In this document: one piece after another, positions 44,475-52,749 of the stretch
How the letters are laid out: each line of letters begins with the position of its first letter
Position numbering within the stretch: position 1 is the stretch's first letter
Source: JARRNE01 sp963824085
GTDB lineage: Bacteria > Pseudomonadota > Gammaproteobacteria > Chromatiales > Chromatiaceae
DNA length: 64,000 bases
NCBI GenBank assembly: GCA_963824085.1
Contig: CAWGNT010000017.1
Location: 62,001-126,000, forward strand
Direction: 5' to 3'
Notes under the pieces: generated by a model
Databases searched by the model: none
Seen by the model: the letters and a program-made list of their open reading frames with translations, nothing else
What the model was told of the DNA's origin: nothing
Position numbers and translations under genes: made by a program

Positions 44475-44779
44475 TCGCCCTTGCCGGAGGGAAGCCGCCA
44501 GCCTAAGCAACGGACGAACTGAACCGCACAAGCGCCGACAACGGCAGATGAGGATATGTTCAGCGCCCGCCACGATCGTCGGCCCCCGGTTTACTCGCGG
44601 TGACTGTCATCGGATGCTTACGCGGATGGGTGACGGAATCCCGCCCGGCCAACGTCCGCTGAATCAGAGACTGCGGAAATGCCCCGGTTGGTGCCATACT
44701 AGCCTAAACCGTGATTGCCTCTGCGCGGGGCCGCTGTGGACGGCTCCAGCCCGTTGGCTTCGCCAGACGAGGAGGGTCC

Positions 44780-45331
44780 ATGAATCGCCTGATGGAACGT
44801 CTGGGCCTGGAGCATAGGCGCCTCGCCCGGCTGCTGGATCTGCTGGACAAGCTGCTGGATCTCTTTCACGAGGGCGTCGAGCCCGACTACGAGCTGATGT
44901 GCGAGATGCTTGAGTACATGGAGAGCTATGCGGACCAGGTTCACCACCCGACCGAGGACCTGATCTTCCGTCGTGTGCAGGAGCTCGGCGGAGCGCAGAG
45001 GCCGGTCCTCGACATCTTGATGCATCAGCATCAGAAGCTGGTAGAGCTGAACCGGCGCTTTCGCCGATCCTTGGAAGGGGTGGTGCACGAGGAGGTTCTG
45101 CTGCGCGACGAGGTGGAGAGTCAGGGCCGCGAGCTGGTGGACACGCTGCGGGGACACATGGAGCTGGAAGATAGCGATGCCTTCCCGTTTGTGCTGGAGC
45201 ACCTCTCGCCAGATGACTGGGAGGAGCTCGCCGAGGCCGCGCCGGACCTTAATGACCCGGTCTTCGGCACACCCGATCCGGCGCGTTTCCGTTCTCTCTA
45301 CCAGCATCTGATGACCCAGACACATGCCTGA
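44780..45331 (+). CDS. Hemerythrin HHE-domain protein
   Basis: A 183-residue four-helix protein with the hemerythrin-like iron-ligand pattern: LGLEHRRLARLL, VHHPTEDLIF, MHQHQKLVE and HMELEDSDAFP. Such proteins bind a di-iron site and act in oxygen or nitric-oxide sensing or iron-sulfur repair. No partner domain is fused, so the role is open. GGAGGG at 44771-44776 selects ATG 44780. A hairpin lies just after the stop. Confidence 0.85.
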   Translation: MNRLMERLGLEHRRLARLLDLLDKLLDLFHEGVEPDYELMCEMLEYMESYADQVHHPTEDLIFRRVQELGGAQRPVLDILMHQHQKLVELNRRFRRSLEGVVHEEVLLRDEVESQGRELVDTLRGHMELEDSDAFPFVLEHLSPDDWEELAEAAPDLNDPVFGTPDPARFRSLYQHLMTQTHA

Positions 45332-45332
45332 T

Positions 45333-45353
45333 GCTGATGAAGGGGTCATCAGC
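45333..45353 (+). terminator. 8-bp hairpin after the hemerythrin gene
   Basis: GCTGATGA and TCATCAGC pair around AGGGG, two bases after the stop codon. No T-run follows; a possible terminator. Confidence 0.4.
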
Positions 45354-45546
45354 CCCCAGCTACCAGCCTCCACCCTGCTACGGACTCACCGTTTGAGTTT
45401 TGATGCAAGCACCAGAGAGGAAGGCTGGTTCCGATCTGGGGTATTTGATCGTGGGCTGCTGGTGGCCGGAAGCTGTCCGCTTGCCTTCGGCTGATCGCCC
45501 GTCGGAAGCCTTGTTGACAGATTGTCAATGTTTCGGTTTTCGGCGC

Positions 45547-46446
45547 GTGAACCCCTTTCTGGGGGTGGTCGCCGTCGTGAAGACGGCGGATGCGCGGGCC
45601 TTGAGTGTGGACGGGGTCCATTGGCAGATCCAGGTGTCTGCACGTCCTCCGCGCGGGCTGTGGAGTGAGGACGGATACCAGGACAAGTATCAGTACTTTC
45701 GCTTTGGAGCCTGGTCAGAGGCTCAGGGCCTCAGCCGGGTGCCACTGAATCCGATGCTCGACGCCGGGCGAATGGTGGAAGCGTCGCGTGGACTGATCGG
45801 CCGTGTCGCCGCATGCCAAACTGCTTTGCCCTTTCCGTTCCTGCCCGAGCTGGAGCTGTGGCTTCTGGATACGGGAGGTTTGCCCTTGGCATTGTTGGCG
45901 ACCGCCGTCGAAGGCAGCGAGCTCGATACCCTCGGTTCGTCGGCGTGGAGCGCCGGCGGTCGCGGCGAGCGCCCCTTCAAGTCGCGGACGCTGACGCATA
46001 GAGGCGCCCCGGAGCGTGATGCAAGCGGGCGCTTCCGCCATGCCGAAGCCCTCGAGCGGCAAGTGCATGCGGCTGCCGGGCGGCGTCTCGACCGCCAGTG
46101 GTTTCGACGGGAGGCAGGCGGCGGCGGGGTCGGACTCGATGTGCATGCATCCGACGGTTTCGCGGGTCGTCGGCTCGGGCCGGAAGCATTCCCGCTCATG
46201 CCGTTGCGCACCAGCTGGCCGGACGCGGAGAGCAGCGCCCTCGTGGCGGACTACGTCGGGTGGCTGGCCCCCTATCTGCTCACGCTCCCCGGTTTGCCCA
46301 GGGACGTTCGCCGGGTGCTGGAACGAGAGGCGGCGCAGCATGCTCTTGTCGTCGACGCCCTGTGGCGTCTCTACCCCGAGGTCTTGGATCAGAGTCTGTT
46401 GAGCCGGGCGAGGGTGGAGGCCAGGCTTCGTCGGGCAAATTGCTAG
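45547..46446 (+). CDS. Unrecognised protein of ~299 residues
   Basis: I do not recognise this family. The frame is open from 45400, but codon use becomes typical of neighbouring genes only from GTG 45547 (VNPFLGVVAVVKTADARALS), so that start is preferred. Features visible are a WQIQV...GLWSEDGY segment, a central LPFLPELELWLLD block and a C-terminal helical region (LPRDVRRVLEREAAQHALVV). No signal peptide or membrane segment is apparent, so it is probably cytoplasmic. It lies 63 bases before hemH on the same strand. The 15-base palindrome TTGACAGATTGTCAA (45514-45528) is just upstream. Confidence 0.6.
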   Translation: MNPFLGVVAVVKTADARALSVDGVHWQIQVSARPPRGLWSEDGYQDKYQYFRFGAWSEAQGLSRVPLNPMLDAGRMVEASRGLIGRVAACQTALPFPFLPELELWLLDTGGLPLALLATAVEGSELDTLGSSAWSAGGRGERPFKSRTLTHRGAPERDASGRFRHAEALERQVHAAAGRRLDRQWFRREAGGGGVGLDVHASDGFAGRRLGPEAFPLMPLRTSWPDAESSALVADYVGWLAPYLLTLPGLPRDVRRVLEREAAQHALVVDALWRLYPEVLDQSLLSRARVEARLRRANC

Positions 46447-46509
46447 ATGGCGCTTCGAGCGTGAAGGCTGGCGCCCCACCCCCAAGTTCCCAGGTTGCGA
46501 GCTCGGCAA

Positions 46510-47616
46510 ATGAGATACAAGAACGCAGAGGGATTCAGACATGACGCGCCGGAGGCGCTGGGCGTGCTGCTGGTCAATCTTGGAACGCCAGATGCCCCGA
46601 CGGTGCCGGCGGTGCGGCGCTATCTCGCGCAGTTCCTGAGCGACCCCCGGGTGGTCGAGCTGCCCAGGCTGCTCTGGTGGCTGATCCTAAATGGGGTCAT
46701 CCTGCGAGTGCGGCCGAGGCGCTCCGCGCACGCCTATCGGTCTGTCTGGACGGAGGAAGGCTCGCCGCTCAAGACGATCTCCCGCCGCCAGGCCGCGGCC
46801 CTGCAGGACCGGCTGGGCGCCCGCGTGCCGGGACCGGTGCGGGTAGAGCTGGCGATGCGCTACGCCAATCCCTCGGTGGCTGCGGGACTCGCGACGCTGC
46901 GCGCCGCTAATGTGCGCCGACTGCTGGTGCTGCCGCTCTATCCACAGTATTCCGCGACCACGACGGCCTCCACCTTCGATGCGGTGACACACGAGCTTCG
47001 AACATGGCGCTGGCTGCCGGAGGTGCGCTTCATCAACCAGTATCACGACGTTCCCGCCTACATTGCCGCGCTTGTCGAGAGCGTCCGGGCGTATTGGGCC
47101 GAGCAGGGCGAGCCGGACCGATTGTTGTTCTCCTTCCATGGCATTCCGAAGGAGTATTTTCTGAACGGAGACCCCTATCATTGCCAGTGTCACAAGACCG
47201 CGCGCCTGACGGCCGCGGGACTTGAGCTGTCGAAGGAGCGCTGGCAGGTCTCGTTTCAGTCCCGTGTCGGTACCAAGGAATGGCTCCAGCCCTATACCGA
47301 CGAGACCCTGAAGGCATGGGGGCGGGACGGAGTCGGCAAGGTGCACGTTATTTGCCCGGGGTTCTCGGCCGACTGTCTGGAAACCCTCGAGGAGATCGCT
47401 GTCGAGAATCGGGGGTATTTTCTGGGTGCGGGCGGCGGAGACTATGGTTACATCCCCGCGCTCAATGACGACGATGCTCACATGGACATGCTGGCGGCCT
47501 TGGTGCAGCGCCACGCCGCGGGCTGGCCCGAGGTTATGGGAGACGATGTCACCTGGTCGGCGAATGCCCTTGCTCGGCGTTCGGAGCGGGCGCGGGCGCT
47601 CGGGGCGGAGCACTGA
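46510..47616 (+). CDS. hemH: Ferrochelatase
   Basis: Inserts Fe2+ into protoporphyrin IX in the last step of protoheme synthesis. It has 368 residues with GVLLVNLGTPDAP, VLPLYPQYSATTTAS, the catalytic His in LFSFHGIPKEYF and the acidic site CPGFSADCLETLEEI. ATG 46510 matches the family start; an ATG at 46495 is possible. It lies downstream of the unknown protein and ahead of the DUF971 gene, all on the plus strand. Confidence 0.95.
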   Translation: MRYKNAEGFRHDAPEALGVLLVNLGTPDAPTVPAVRRYLAQFLSDPRVVELPRLLWWLILNGVILRVRPRRSAHAYRSVWTEEGSPLKTISRRQAAALQDRLGARVPGPVRVELAMRYANPSVAAGLATLRAANVRRLLVLPLYPQYSATTTASTFDAVTHELRTWRWLPEVRFINQYHDVPAYIAALVESVRAYWAEQGEPDRLLFSFHGIPKEYFLNGDPYHCQCHKTARLTAAGLELSKERWQVSFQSRVGTKEWLQPYTDETLKAWGRDGVGKVHVICPGFSADCLETLEEIAVENRGYFLGAGGGDYGYIPALNDDDAHMDMLAALVQRHAAGWPEVMGDDVTWSANALARRSERARALGAEH

Positions 47617-47684
47617 GGCCGCGGATTGCAAACTCACGCCTCGTCCGCATCTCCCAGGGACGTTAAACGACAGGAAAACGCATC

Positions 47685-48104
47685 GTGGAAAGTCGCCCTT
47701 TGCCCACCGAGATCGAGCTCCATCAGAAGTCGCGCATCCTGGAGATCGCCTACGACGACGGCGCGCGCTTCCGTTTGCCCTGCGAGTATCTCAGGGTTTA
47801 CTCGCCCTCCGCCGAGGTGCGTGGGCACTCGCCCGACACTGCTACGCTCCAGGTCGGCAAGGAGCGAGTCAACATTCGGCATCTGGAGCAGATTGGCAGC
47901 TATGCCGTCAAGATCTTCTTCGACGACGGCCACAAGTCCGGCCTGTACGATTGGCAGTACCTCTACAAGCTGGGGCGCGCTTGGCAGCCCTTTTGGCTCG
48001 ACTACCTGGAACGGCTGCAGTCCGCGGGACAAGAGCGAAACGGTCCCGACCCTTTCCAGGAGCTCAAAGCGCGTGGCGAGCAGCCATCGCAGCTGCCCAC
48101 ATGA
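47685..48104 (+). CDS. DUF971 (gamma-butyrobetaine hydroxylase N-terminal-like) protein
   Basis: A 139-residue protein with the DUF971 fold: EIELHQKSRILEIAYDDG, FRLPCEYLRVYSPSAEV, YAVKIFFDDGHKSGLYDW and YLYKLG. The domain occurs alone in many proteobacteria and fused to Mrp/ApbC-type iron-sulfur carriers or butyrobetaine hydroxylases, so an iron-sulfur role is suspected but unproven. GTG 47685 follows an AGGA ribosome-binding site. Confidence 0.88.
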   Translation: MESRPLPTEIELHQKSRILEIAYDDGARFRLPCEYLRVYSPSAEVRGHSPDTATLQVGKERVNIRHLEQIGSYAVKIFFDDGHKSGLYDWQYLYKLGRAWQPFWLDYLERLQSAGQERNGPDPFQELKARGEQPSQLPT

Positions 48105-48152
48105 CTCCAGGGATGGCCCGCGCGCTCCGCCTCCGACATTGGTGGGCAGACG

Positions 48153-49373
48153 CTACACGCGTTTCCCGCCCGCGACCCTCAAGCGCAGGGCGTTCAGCCG
48201 GATGAAGCCGGTGGCGTCTCCCTGGTCGTAGGCGCCGGCATCTTCTTCGAAGGTCGCGATAGATGCATCGAACAGGCTGTCGCTTTCCGATTTGCGTCCC
48301 ACGACCATGACGTTGCCCTTGTACAACTTCAGGCGCACCACGCCGTTGACCGTCGTCTGAGTCTGATCGATGGCAGCCTGCAGCATTCGCCTTTCGGGGC
48401 TCCACCAGTAGCCGTTGTAGACGAGGTTTGCGTATCTGGGCATGATCTCGTCCTTCAGATGAGCTGACTCCCGGTCCAGAGTGAGGGATTCCATGGCTCG
48501 GTGGGCCTTGAGCAGGATGGTGCCGCCTGGGGTCTCGTAGCAGCCGCGGGACTTCATCCCCACGTAGCGATTCTCCACGATGTCATCGCGGCCGACGCCG
48601 TTCGCACCGCCGATCCGGTTGAGCTCGGTCAGCAGCGTTGCGGGGCTCATGGCTTCGCCGCCGATTGCAACGCAGTCGCCCCGTTCGAAGCTGAGCTCGA
48701 TGTAGCTGGGTTTGTCGGGGGCCTTTTCGGGGGCGACCGTCCAGCGCCACATGCCTTCACTCGGCTCCGTCCAGGGGTCCTCCAGCTCGTATCCTTCATA
48801 GGAAACATGCAGCAGATTGGCGTCCATGGAGTAAGGGGACTTGGTCCCCTCCCGCTTCATCTCCACCGGGATACCATGGGCCTCCGCATAGGCCAACAAC
48901 TTCTCCCGCGACAGAAGGTCCCACTCGCGCCAGGGGGCGATTATCTTGATGTCGGGCTTGAGCGCATAGGCGCCGAGCTCGAATCGCACCTGGTCATTGC
49001 CCTTACCGGTGGCCCCGTGGGAAATGGCGTCGGCGCCCGTCTCGACCGCGATTTCCACCAGCCGTTTGGCGATTAGCGGGCGGGCAATCGAAGTGCCCAG
49101 CAGGTACTCGCCCTCGTAGATTGAGTTGGCCCGGAACATGGGAAACACGAAGTCCCGCACGAACTCCTCACGCAGGTCGTCGATGTAGATCTCTTTGACG
49201 CCGGCAGCCTGGGCCTTCGAGCGCGCGGGCTCCAGCTCCTCGGCCTGGCCGATGTCTGCGGTGAAGGTCACCACCTCGCAGCCGTAGTTCTCTTGAAGCC
49301 ACTTGAGGATGACGGAGGTATCGAGGCCGCCCGAATAGGCCAGCACCACCTTCCTGATCGCGTTGTGCGCCAT
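48153..49373 (-). CDS. argG: Argininosuccinate synthase
   Basis: Joins citrulline and aspartate with ATP to make argininosuccinate in arginine synthesis. It has 406 residues, short bacterial type. VVLAYSGGLDTSVILKWL holds the PP-loop. ISHGATGKGNDQVRFE, WDLLSREKLLAYA and GRDDIVENRYVGMKSRG are also typical. The frame is open upstream to 49859 but runs through a hairpin repeat and the next gene; ATG 49373 is the real start. Confidence 0.97.
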   Translation of the reverse strand: MAHNAIRKVVLAYSGGLDTSVILKWLQENYGCEVVTFTADIGQAEELEPARSKAQAAGVKEIYIDDLREEFVRDFVFPMFRANSIYEGEYLLGTSIARPLIAKRLVEIAVETGADAISHGATGKGNDQVRFELGAYALKPDIKIIAPWREWDLLSREKLLAYAEAHGIPVEMKREGTKSPYSMDANLLHVSYEGYELEDPWTEPSEGMWRWTVAPEKAPDKPSYIELSFERGDCVAIGGEAMSPATLLTELNRIGGANGVGRDDIVENRYVGMKSRGCYETPGGTILLKAHRAMESLTLDRESAHLKDEIMPRYANLVYNGYWWSPERRMLQAAIDQTQTTVNGVVRLKLYKGNVMVVGRKSESDSLFDASIATFEEDAGAYDQGDATGFIRLNALRLRVAGGKRV

Positions 49374-49405
49374 GCTGAGCTCCGCAGTTCGTGCAAAGCG
49401 CGAAG

Positions 49406-49535
49406 TATAACGGTCGCGCTTGTCTTTTGGTTTTCCTGGGCCGGGTTGCCGGCGCCGAGGGACGCTGTGTCTACCTCCCTGTTGCCGACACCCTCGGCGG
49501 CCGCGACCGGAAACCTCAGGTGGAGAAACAAAAAG
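49406..49535 (+). repeat. Dispersed hairpin repeat with extended flanks, 5' of argG
   Basis: Arms CCGGGTTGCCGGCGCCGAGG and CCTCGGCGGCCGCGACCGG are imperfect inverted repeats around GACGCTGTGTCTACCTCCCT. The left flank TATAACGGTCGCGCTTG resembles those at 33106 and 58844. It sits in the argG leader region, so argG transcripts starting upstream would carry the hairpin. Confidence 0.6.
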
Positions 49536-49597
49536 GCCCCGTGCGATGGGGGCATAGCGGCGCACGATTCTGCGCGGACTCACCAGCGACGAATCGG

Positions 49598-50383
49598 TCA
49601 GGCGACCAGGAAGCCTTTGAGGGCGCCGATGAAGGCGTCCGGTTGGTCGCGGTACAGCCAATGGCCTGCCGCCGGCACGGCGCGGAGACGGGCATGGGGA
49701 AAGAGATTGCGGATAGCGGGCAGGTGCGCCTCGGTCACGTAGCTCGACTCGGTGCCATAGAGAAACAGTGCCCGCCCCGCATATTGCCGGCCCTCCGCGT
49801 CCGGGAAGCCGATGATCTCGCCCCTTGATGCCTTGAGCACGGGCAGATTTGCGCGCCATTTCCAGACCCCGGCCTCCCTCACCAGGTTCTGAAGGAGATA
49901 GGCCCGCAGGTCAGAGCTTGAGATGCTGCGGGCGAGCAGACTGTCCGCCTCTCGGCGGTCCGCGATCCGCGCGAGATCGAGCTCGAGCAGCGCATCGAGC
50001 AGTCCCTCAAATCCGCTCGGGTAGGCGACTGGCGAGATGTCCGCGACGGCCAAGGCTTGCACTCGATCGGGCCGCATTAGGGCGAGCCACATGGCCGTCT
50101 TGCCTCCCATGCTGTGACCAACGATTTCCGCCTGCTCGATCCTCTCGGCATCGAGCAGCGCCTCGAGGTCGTCTGCCATGGCCTGGTAGGACATGCTGTC
50201 GGATCGCGGCGAACGGCCGTGGTTGCGCAGGTCGGGCACAAGGATGGGTCGCCACTCGGCCAACCGCCGCGCGATTCCATGCCAATTGACCGCGGATCCG
50301 AGGAGGCCGTGCAGCAGAAGGACCGGCTGCCCGTCGCCGGAACCCCCGGTGTAGGTGCGTGCAGAGAGCTTCAGTCCGGCCAT
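49598..50383 (-). CDS. Alpha/beta hydrolase, YbfF-like esterase
   Basis: A 261-residue single-domain hydrolase. The oxyanion region is VLLLHGLLGSAVNW, the nucleophile elbow GHSMGGKTAMW and the catalytic His in AAGHWLYRDQP. DLRNHGRSPRS and MADDLEALLD match E. coli YbfF, an acyl-CoA/ester thioesterase. The physiological substrate is unknown. It lies between argG and ampD on the minus strand, with repeat copies on both sides. Confidence 0.85.
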   Translation of the reverse strand: MAGLKLSARTYTGGSGDGQPVLLLHGLLGSAVNWHGIARRLAEWRPILVPDLRNHGRSPRSDSMSYQAMADDLEALLDAERIEQAEIVGHSMGGKTAMWLALMRPDRVQALAVADISPVAYPSGFEGLLDALLELDLARIADRREADSLLARSISSSDLRAYLLQNLVREAGVWKWRANLPVLKASRGEIIGFPDAEGRQYAGRALFLYGTESSYVTEAHLPAIRNLFPHARLRAVPAAGHWLYRDQPDAFIGALKGFLVA

Positions 50384-50462
50384 GTCAAGAGATAGAGCCT
50401 CGATTTCGTTGCTCGCGAGAGGCGATTGGCGTGTTAGCTCAGCGGAAACCTAAAGCAAGGGG

Positions 50463-50559
50463 GGCGGGTGCGGGTCGGAGCGACCCACGGCGCTGGGGAG
50501 GGCGCCGTGGAGCCAAAATGGAAGGTGTTGACGGCGTGTCCCCGACCTTGGCCCGACAG
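50463..50559 (-). repeat. Dispersed hairpin repeat, reverse-orientation copy
   Basis: On the minus strand it reads GGTCGGGGACACGCCGTCAA, then GGCTCCACGGCGCCCTCCCC, then AGCGCCGTGG, matching the family order. The CCACGGCG/CGCCGTGG pair forms a strong central stem. It fills the gap between the esterase and ampD genes. Confidence 0.55.
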
Positions 50560-50581
50560 GAAAGCGCTTGCGTTAACTTCC

Positions 50582-51187
50582 CTACCAGAAGCTTAGCGCC
50601 GGATTTTGCACTTGCTTCAGCTGACTGCGGAAACGCCCCCAATCAAACGCGGGACCGGGGTCCGTCTTGCGACCGGGCGCGATGTCGCTGTGGCCCACCA
50701 TGCGCGCCGGCGTGATGGCCGGGTAGCGAGCCACGATTGCCCTTACGGTCTCGCTGAGCACCTCGTACTGGGCGTCGGTGTAAGGGATGTCGTCGGCGCC
50801 TTCGAGCTCGACGCCGATGGAGAAGTCATTGCAGCCCTCACGGCCTTGGAAACAGGACCGCCCCGCGTGCCAAGCCCGATGCGCCAGAGATACGTACTGA
50901 ACCAGCCCGCCGTGGCGGCGGATCAGCAGATGGGCGGACACCCGGAGGTGGGCGATCTCCCGGAAATAGGGATGTGCGTCGGGGTCCAGACGGTTCTGGA
51001 ACAAAGAGTCGATCCAGGGGCCGCCGAGCTCTCCCGGGGGCAGGCTGATGCTATGAACCACCAATAGGTCGATCGTGGTTCCCGGCGGGCGCTCATCGAA
51101 GTTGGGAGAAGGCACACGCCGAGTCCCCGACAGCCAGACCTCGCGGTCGTCCCCGAGGGGCCTGTCTTCTGCGCCGTCCCGACTCAT
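50582..51187 (-). CDS. ampD: 1,6-anhydro-N-acetylmuramyl-L-alanine amidase AmpD
   Basis: Cytoplasmic zinc amidase of 201 residues that recycles anhydro-muropeptides and thereby controls beta-lactamase inducers. Zinc ligands fall in LLVVHSISLPPGE (His), RAWHAGRS and VGHSDIAPGRKTDPG (His and Asp). IGVELEGAD and PGPAFDW are typical of AmpD. Its ATG overlaps the CBS gene stop by four bases, so it is the last gene of the DUF1538 operon. Confidence 0.94.
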   Translation of the reverse strand: MSRDGAEDRPLGDDREVWLSGTRRVPSPNFDERPPGTTIDLLVVHSISLPPGELGGPWIDSLFQNRLDPDAHPYFREIAHLRVSAHLLIRRHGGLVQYVSLAHRAWHAGRSCFQGREGCNDFSIGVELEGADDIPYTDAQYEVLSETVRAIVARYPAITPARMVGHSDIAPGRKTDPGPAFDWGRFRSQLKQVQNPALSFW

Positions 51188-51588
51188 AGGTTCGGCACCA
51201 AGCCCTTGATCACCAAGTCGGTGATACTGACGATCCCTACCACCTCGCCCCCCTCCACGACCGGCGCTCGCGAGAGGTCGAAGCGCGCAAAGAGCCTGGC
51301 GCAGTAACGGATGTCCATATCCGGGTTCACAGTGAGAACCGGTTTCGACATGATCTCATAGATGTTAACCCGTTCCGGTGCTCGGTCCTTGGCGAGCACT
51401 TGGCGGGCGATGTCAGAGATCAGAACCATGCCGTACTCGTCGTCGCGGTGACGTTTCTTGACAATCAGCGTCTTGGTGTCCACGTGCCGCATGGTGTCCA
51501 GTGCCTCGGCTACGGTGGCCATGCCGTCCACCAAGTCGAAGTGGGGCTTCATCACGTTGCGCACGCGCACCAGGTGCCTGGTGCTCAT
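51184..51588 (-). CDS. CBS-domain protein
   Basis: A 134-residue protein made only of a CBS pair: VRNVMKPHFDLVDG...TLIVKKR with MVLISDIARQV, then NIYEIMSKPVLTVNPDMDIR with GGEVVGIVSITDLV. CBS pairs bind adenine nucleotides and act as energy sensors. It follows the PII-like gene by three bases and overlaps ampD by four. The context suggests it regulates the DUF1538 membrane pair upstream (inference). Confidence 0.88.
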   Translation of the reverse strand: MSTRHLVRVRNVMKPHFDLVDGMATVAEALDTMRHVDTKTLIVKKRHRDDEYGMVLISDIARQVLAKDRAPERVNIYEIMSKPVLTVNPDMDIRYCARLFARFDLSRAPVVEGGEVVGIVSITDLVIKGLVPNL

Positions 51589-51591
51589 CGG

Positions 51592-51942
51592 CTAAATCTC
51601 CTCTTTGACGACCTCGGAAAGCTTACGGATCTGATGACTGATGCCGACGGCGTCCTCGACATCTAGTTGGAAGGCGATGCCGGAGCCGGGCCTTTCGTCG
51701 AAGCCTCCGGCCTCGGCGATCGTCTCCAGGATCGATCGGCTCAGATGCTCCTCCACGAGCAGCAGTACGACGTCACGCTGCGTCTCCAGCGTCAGGCCGA
51801 AGAAGGTTCGGGTCTTCTCGGCGCCCTCCCCACGCGCCTGGTTGATCACGGTTGAGCCGGTCGCCCCGGCCTGACGAGCAGCTTCGAGTACCGCCTCAGT
51901 TACATTGTCTTCCACGAGCGCGAGGATTAGCTTGAAGTGCAT
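51592..51942 (-). CDS. PII-like small regulatory protein
   Basis: A 116-residue protein with the GlnB-like ferredoxin fold: FKLILALVEDNVTEAVLEAA, GATGSTVINQARGEG (where the T-loop starts) and a VVLLLVEEHLSRSILETI strand-helix pair. It lacks the canonical uridylylation Tyr loop of GlnB. PII-like proteins usually bind the cytoplasmic face of a transporter encoded beside them. Here the DUF1538 pair is immediately upstream (stop three bases before this start). Confidence 0.8.
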   Translation of the reverse strand: MHFKLILALVEDNVTEAVLEAARQAGATGSTVINQARGEGAEKTRTFFGLTLETQRDVVLLLVEEHLSRSILETIAEAGGFDERPGSGIAFQLDVEDAVGISHQIRKLSEVVKEEI

Positions 51943-51945
51943 GAG

Positions 51946-52749
51946 TCAGTCTCCTGTGCGAAGCTGGTCTCTTGCGCGCGCGGCGCGGCGAGCATGCCAT
52001 TCACTGAGCTGAGCGTAGGCCATCACGGACATCATCGGGAACAGGCTTGCGAAGGCGATGAGCCCGAAGCCGTCGAGGAGCGGGTAACGTCCGGGGATGC
52101 TGTTCGATAGGCCCAATCCAAGTGCCGTTACCAGCGGTACCGTAACAGTCGAGGTGGTGACGCCACCGGAGTCATAGGCGAGCGCGATGATGGCACGGGG
52201 GGCGAGCCAGGTCTGGACCAGTACGACGACATATCCGCCGACGATGAAATATTGAAGAGGTGTACCCGCGACGATGCGGTAGGCGCCGACGGCAATCCCG
52301 ACCGCCACTCCGACCGCCACCGCGATTCGCAACCCCCAGGGGTCTATGGCGCCTGCCGATACCTGATTGGCCTTGATCGCGACCGCGATGAGGGACGGTT
52401 CCGCGATCGTGGTAGAGAAGCCGATGGCGAAGGCGAAGGCATAGAGCCAAAGGTACGCGAGCCAATGCTGCGGGAGCTCCGCCTGCGCGACGGTCAGCCC
52501 CAGAAACTCAGGTGATGTGAGCAGCTTGGCCATCAATTTCCCCAATGGAAAGAGCGCGCGGTCGAGTCCTTCCAGAAAGAGGGCGAGACCCAGCAGGACC
52601 AGCAGGAAGCCGAAGACCACTCGCCCCAGGTTGGGGGGGCGGCGGCGCAGCACCAGAGCCTGGAAGCCCACGAGGATGCCGATTATGGGCAGTACATCAT
52701 CAACGGTTGCGGCAAGTGACCAGCCCAGCGACGCGACGTGATCGATCAC
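51946..52749 (-). CDS. DUF1538 membrane protein, second copy
   Basis: A 267-residue polytopic protein of the DUF1538 family. It has VLPIIGILVGFQALVL near the start, AFAIGFSTTIAEPSLIAVAI, YFIVGGYVVVLVQTWLAP and the family hallmark AYDSGGVTTSTVTVPLVTAL. GTG 52749 overlaps the stop of the upstream DUF1538 gene by four bases. The frame stays open to 53346, but that part is out-of-frame reading of the upstream gene. Probably a transporter half; substrate unknown. Confidence 0.85.
   Translation of the reverse strand: MIDHVASLGWSLAATVDDVLPIIGILVGFQALVLRRRPPNLGRVVFGFLLVLLGLALFLEGLDRALFPLGKLMAKLLTSPEFLGLTVAQAELPQHWLAYLWLYAFAFAIGFSTTIAEPSLIAVAIKANQVSAGAIDPWGLRIAVAVGVAVGIAVGAYRIVAGTPLQYFIVGGYVVVLVQTWLAPRAIIALAYDSGGVTTSTVTVPLVTALGLGLSNSIPGRYPLLDGFGLIAFASLFPMMSVMAYAQLSEWHARRAARARDQLRTGD

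Noticed and set aside
45400..45546. Upstream part of the frame of the unknown protein
   Set aside because: Codon use is unlike neighbouring genes and it crosses the palindrome; GTG 45547 is preferred.
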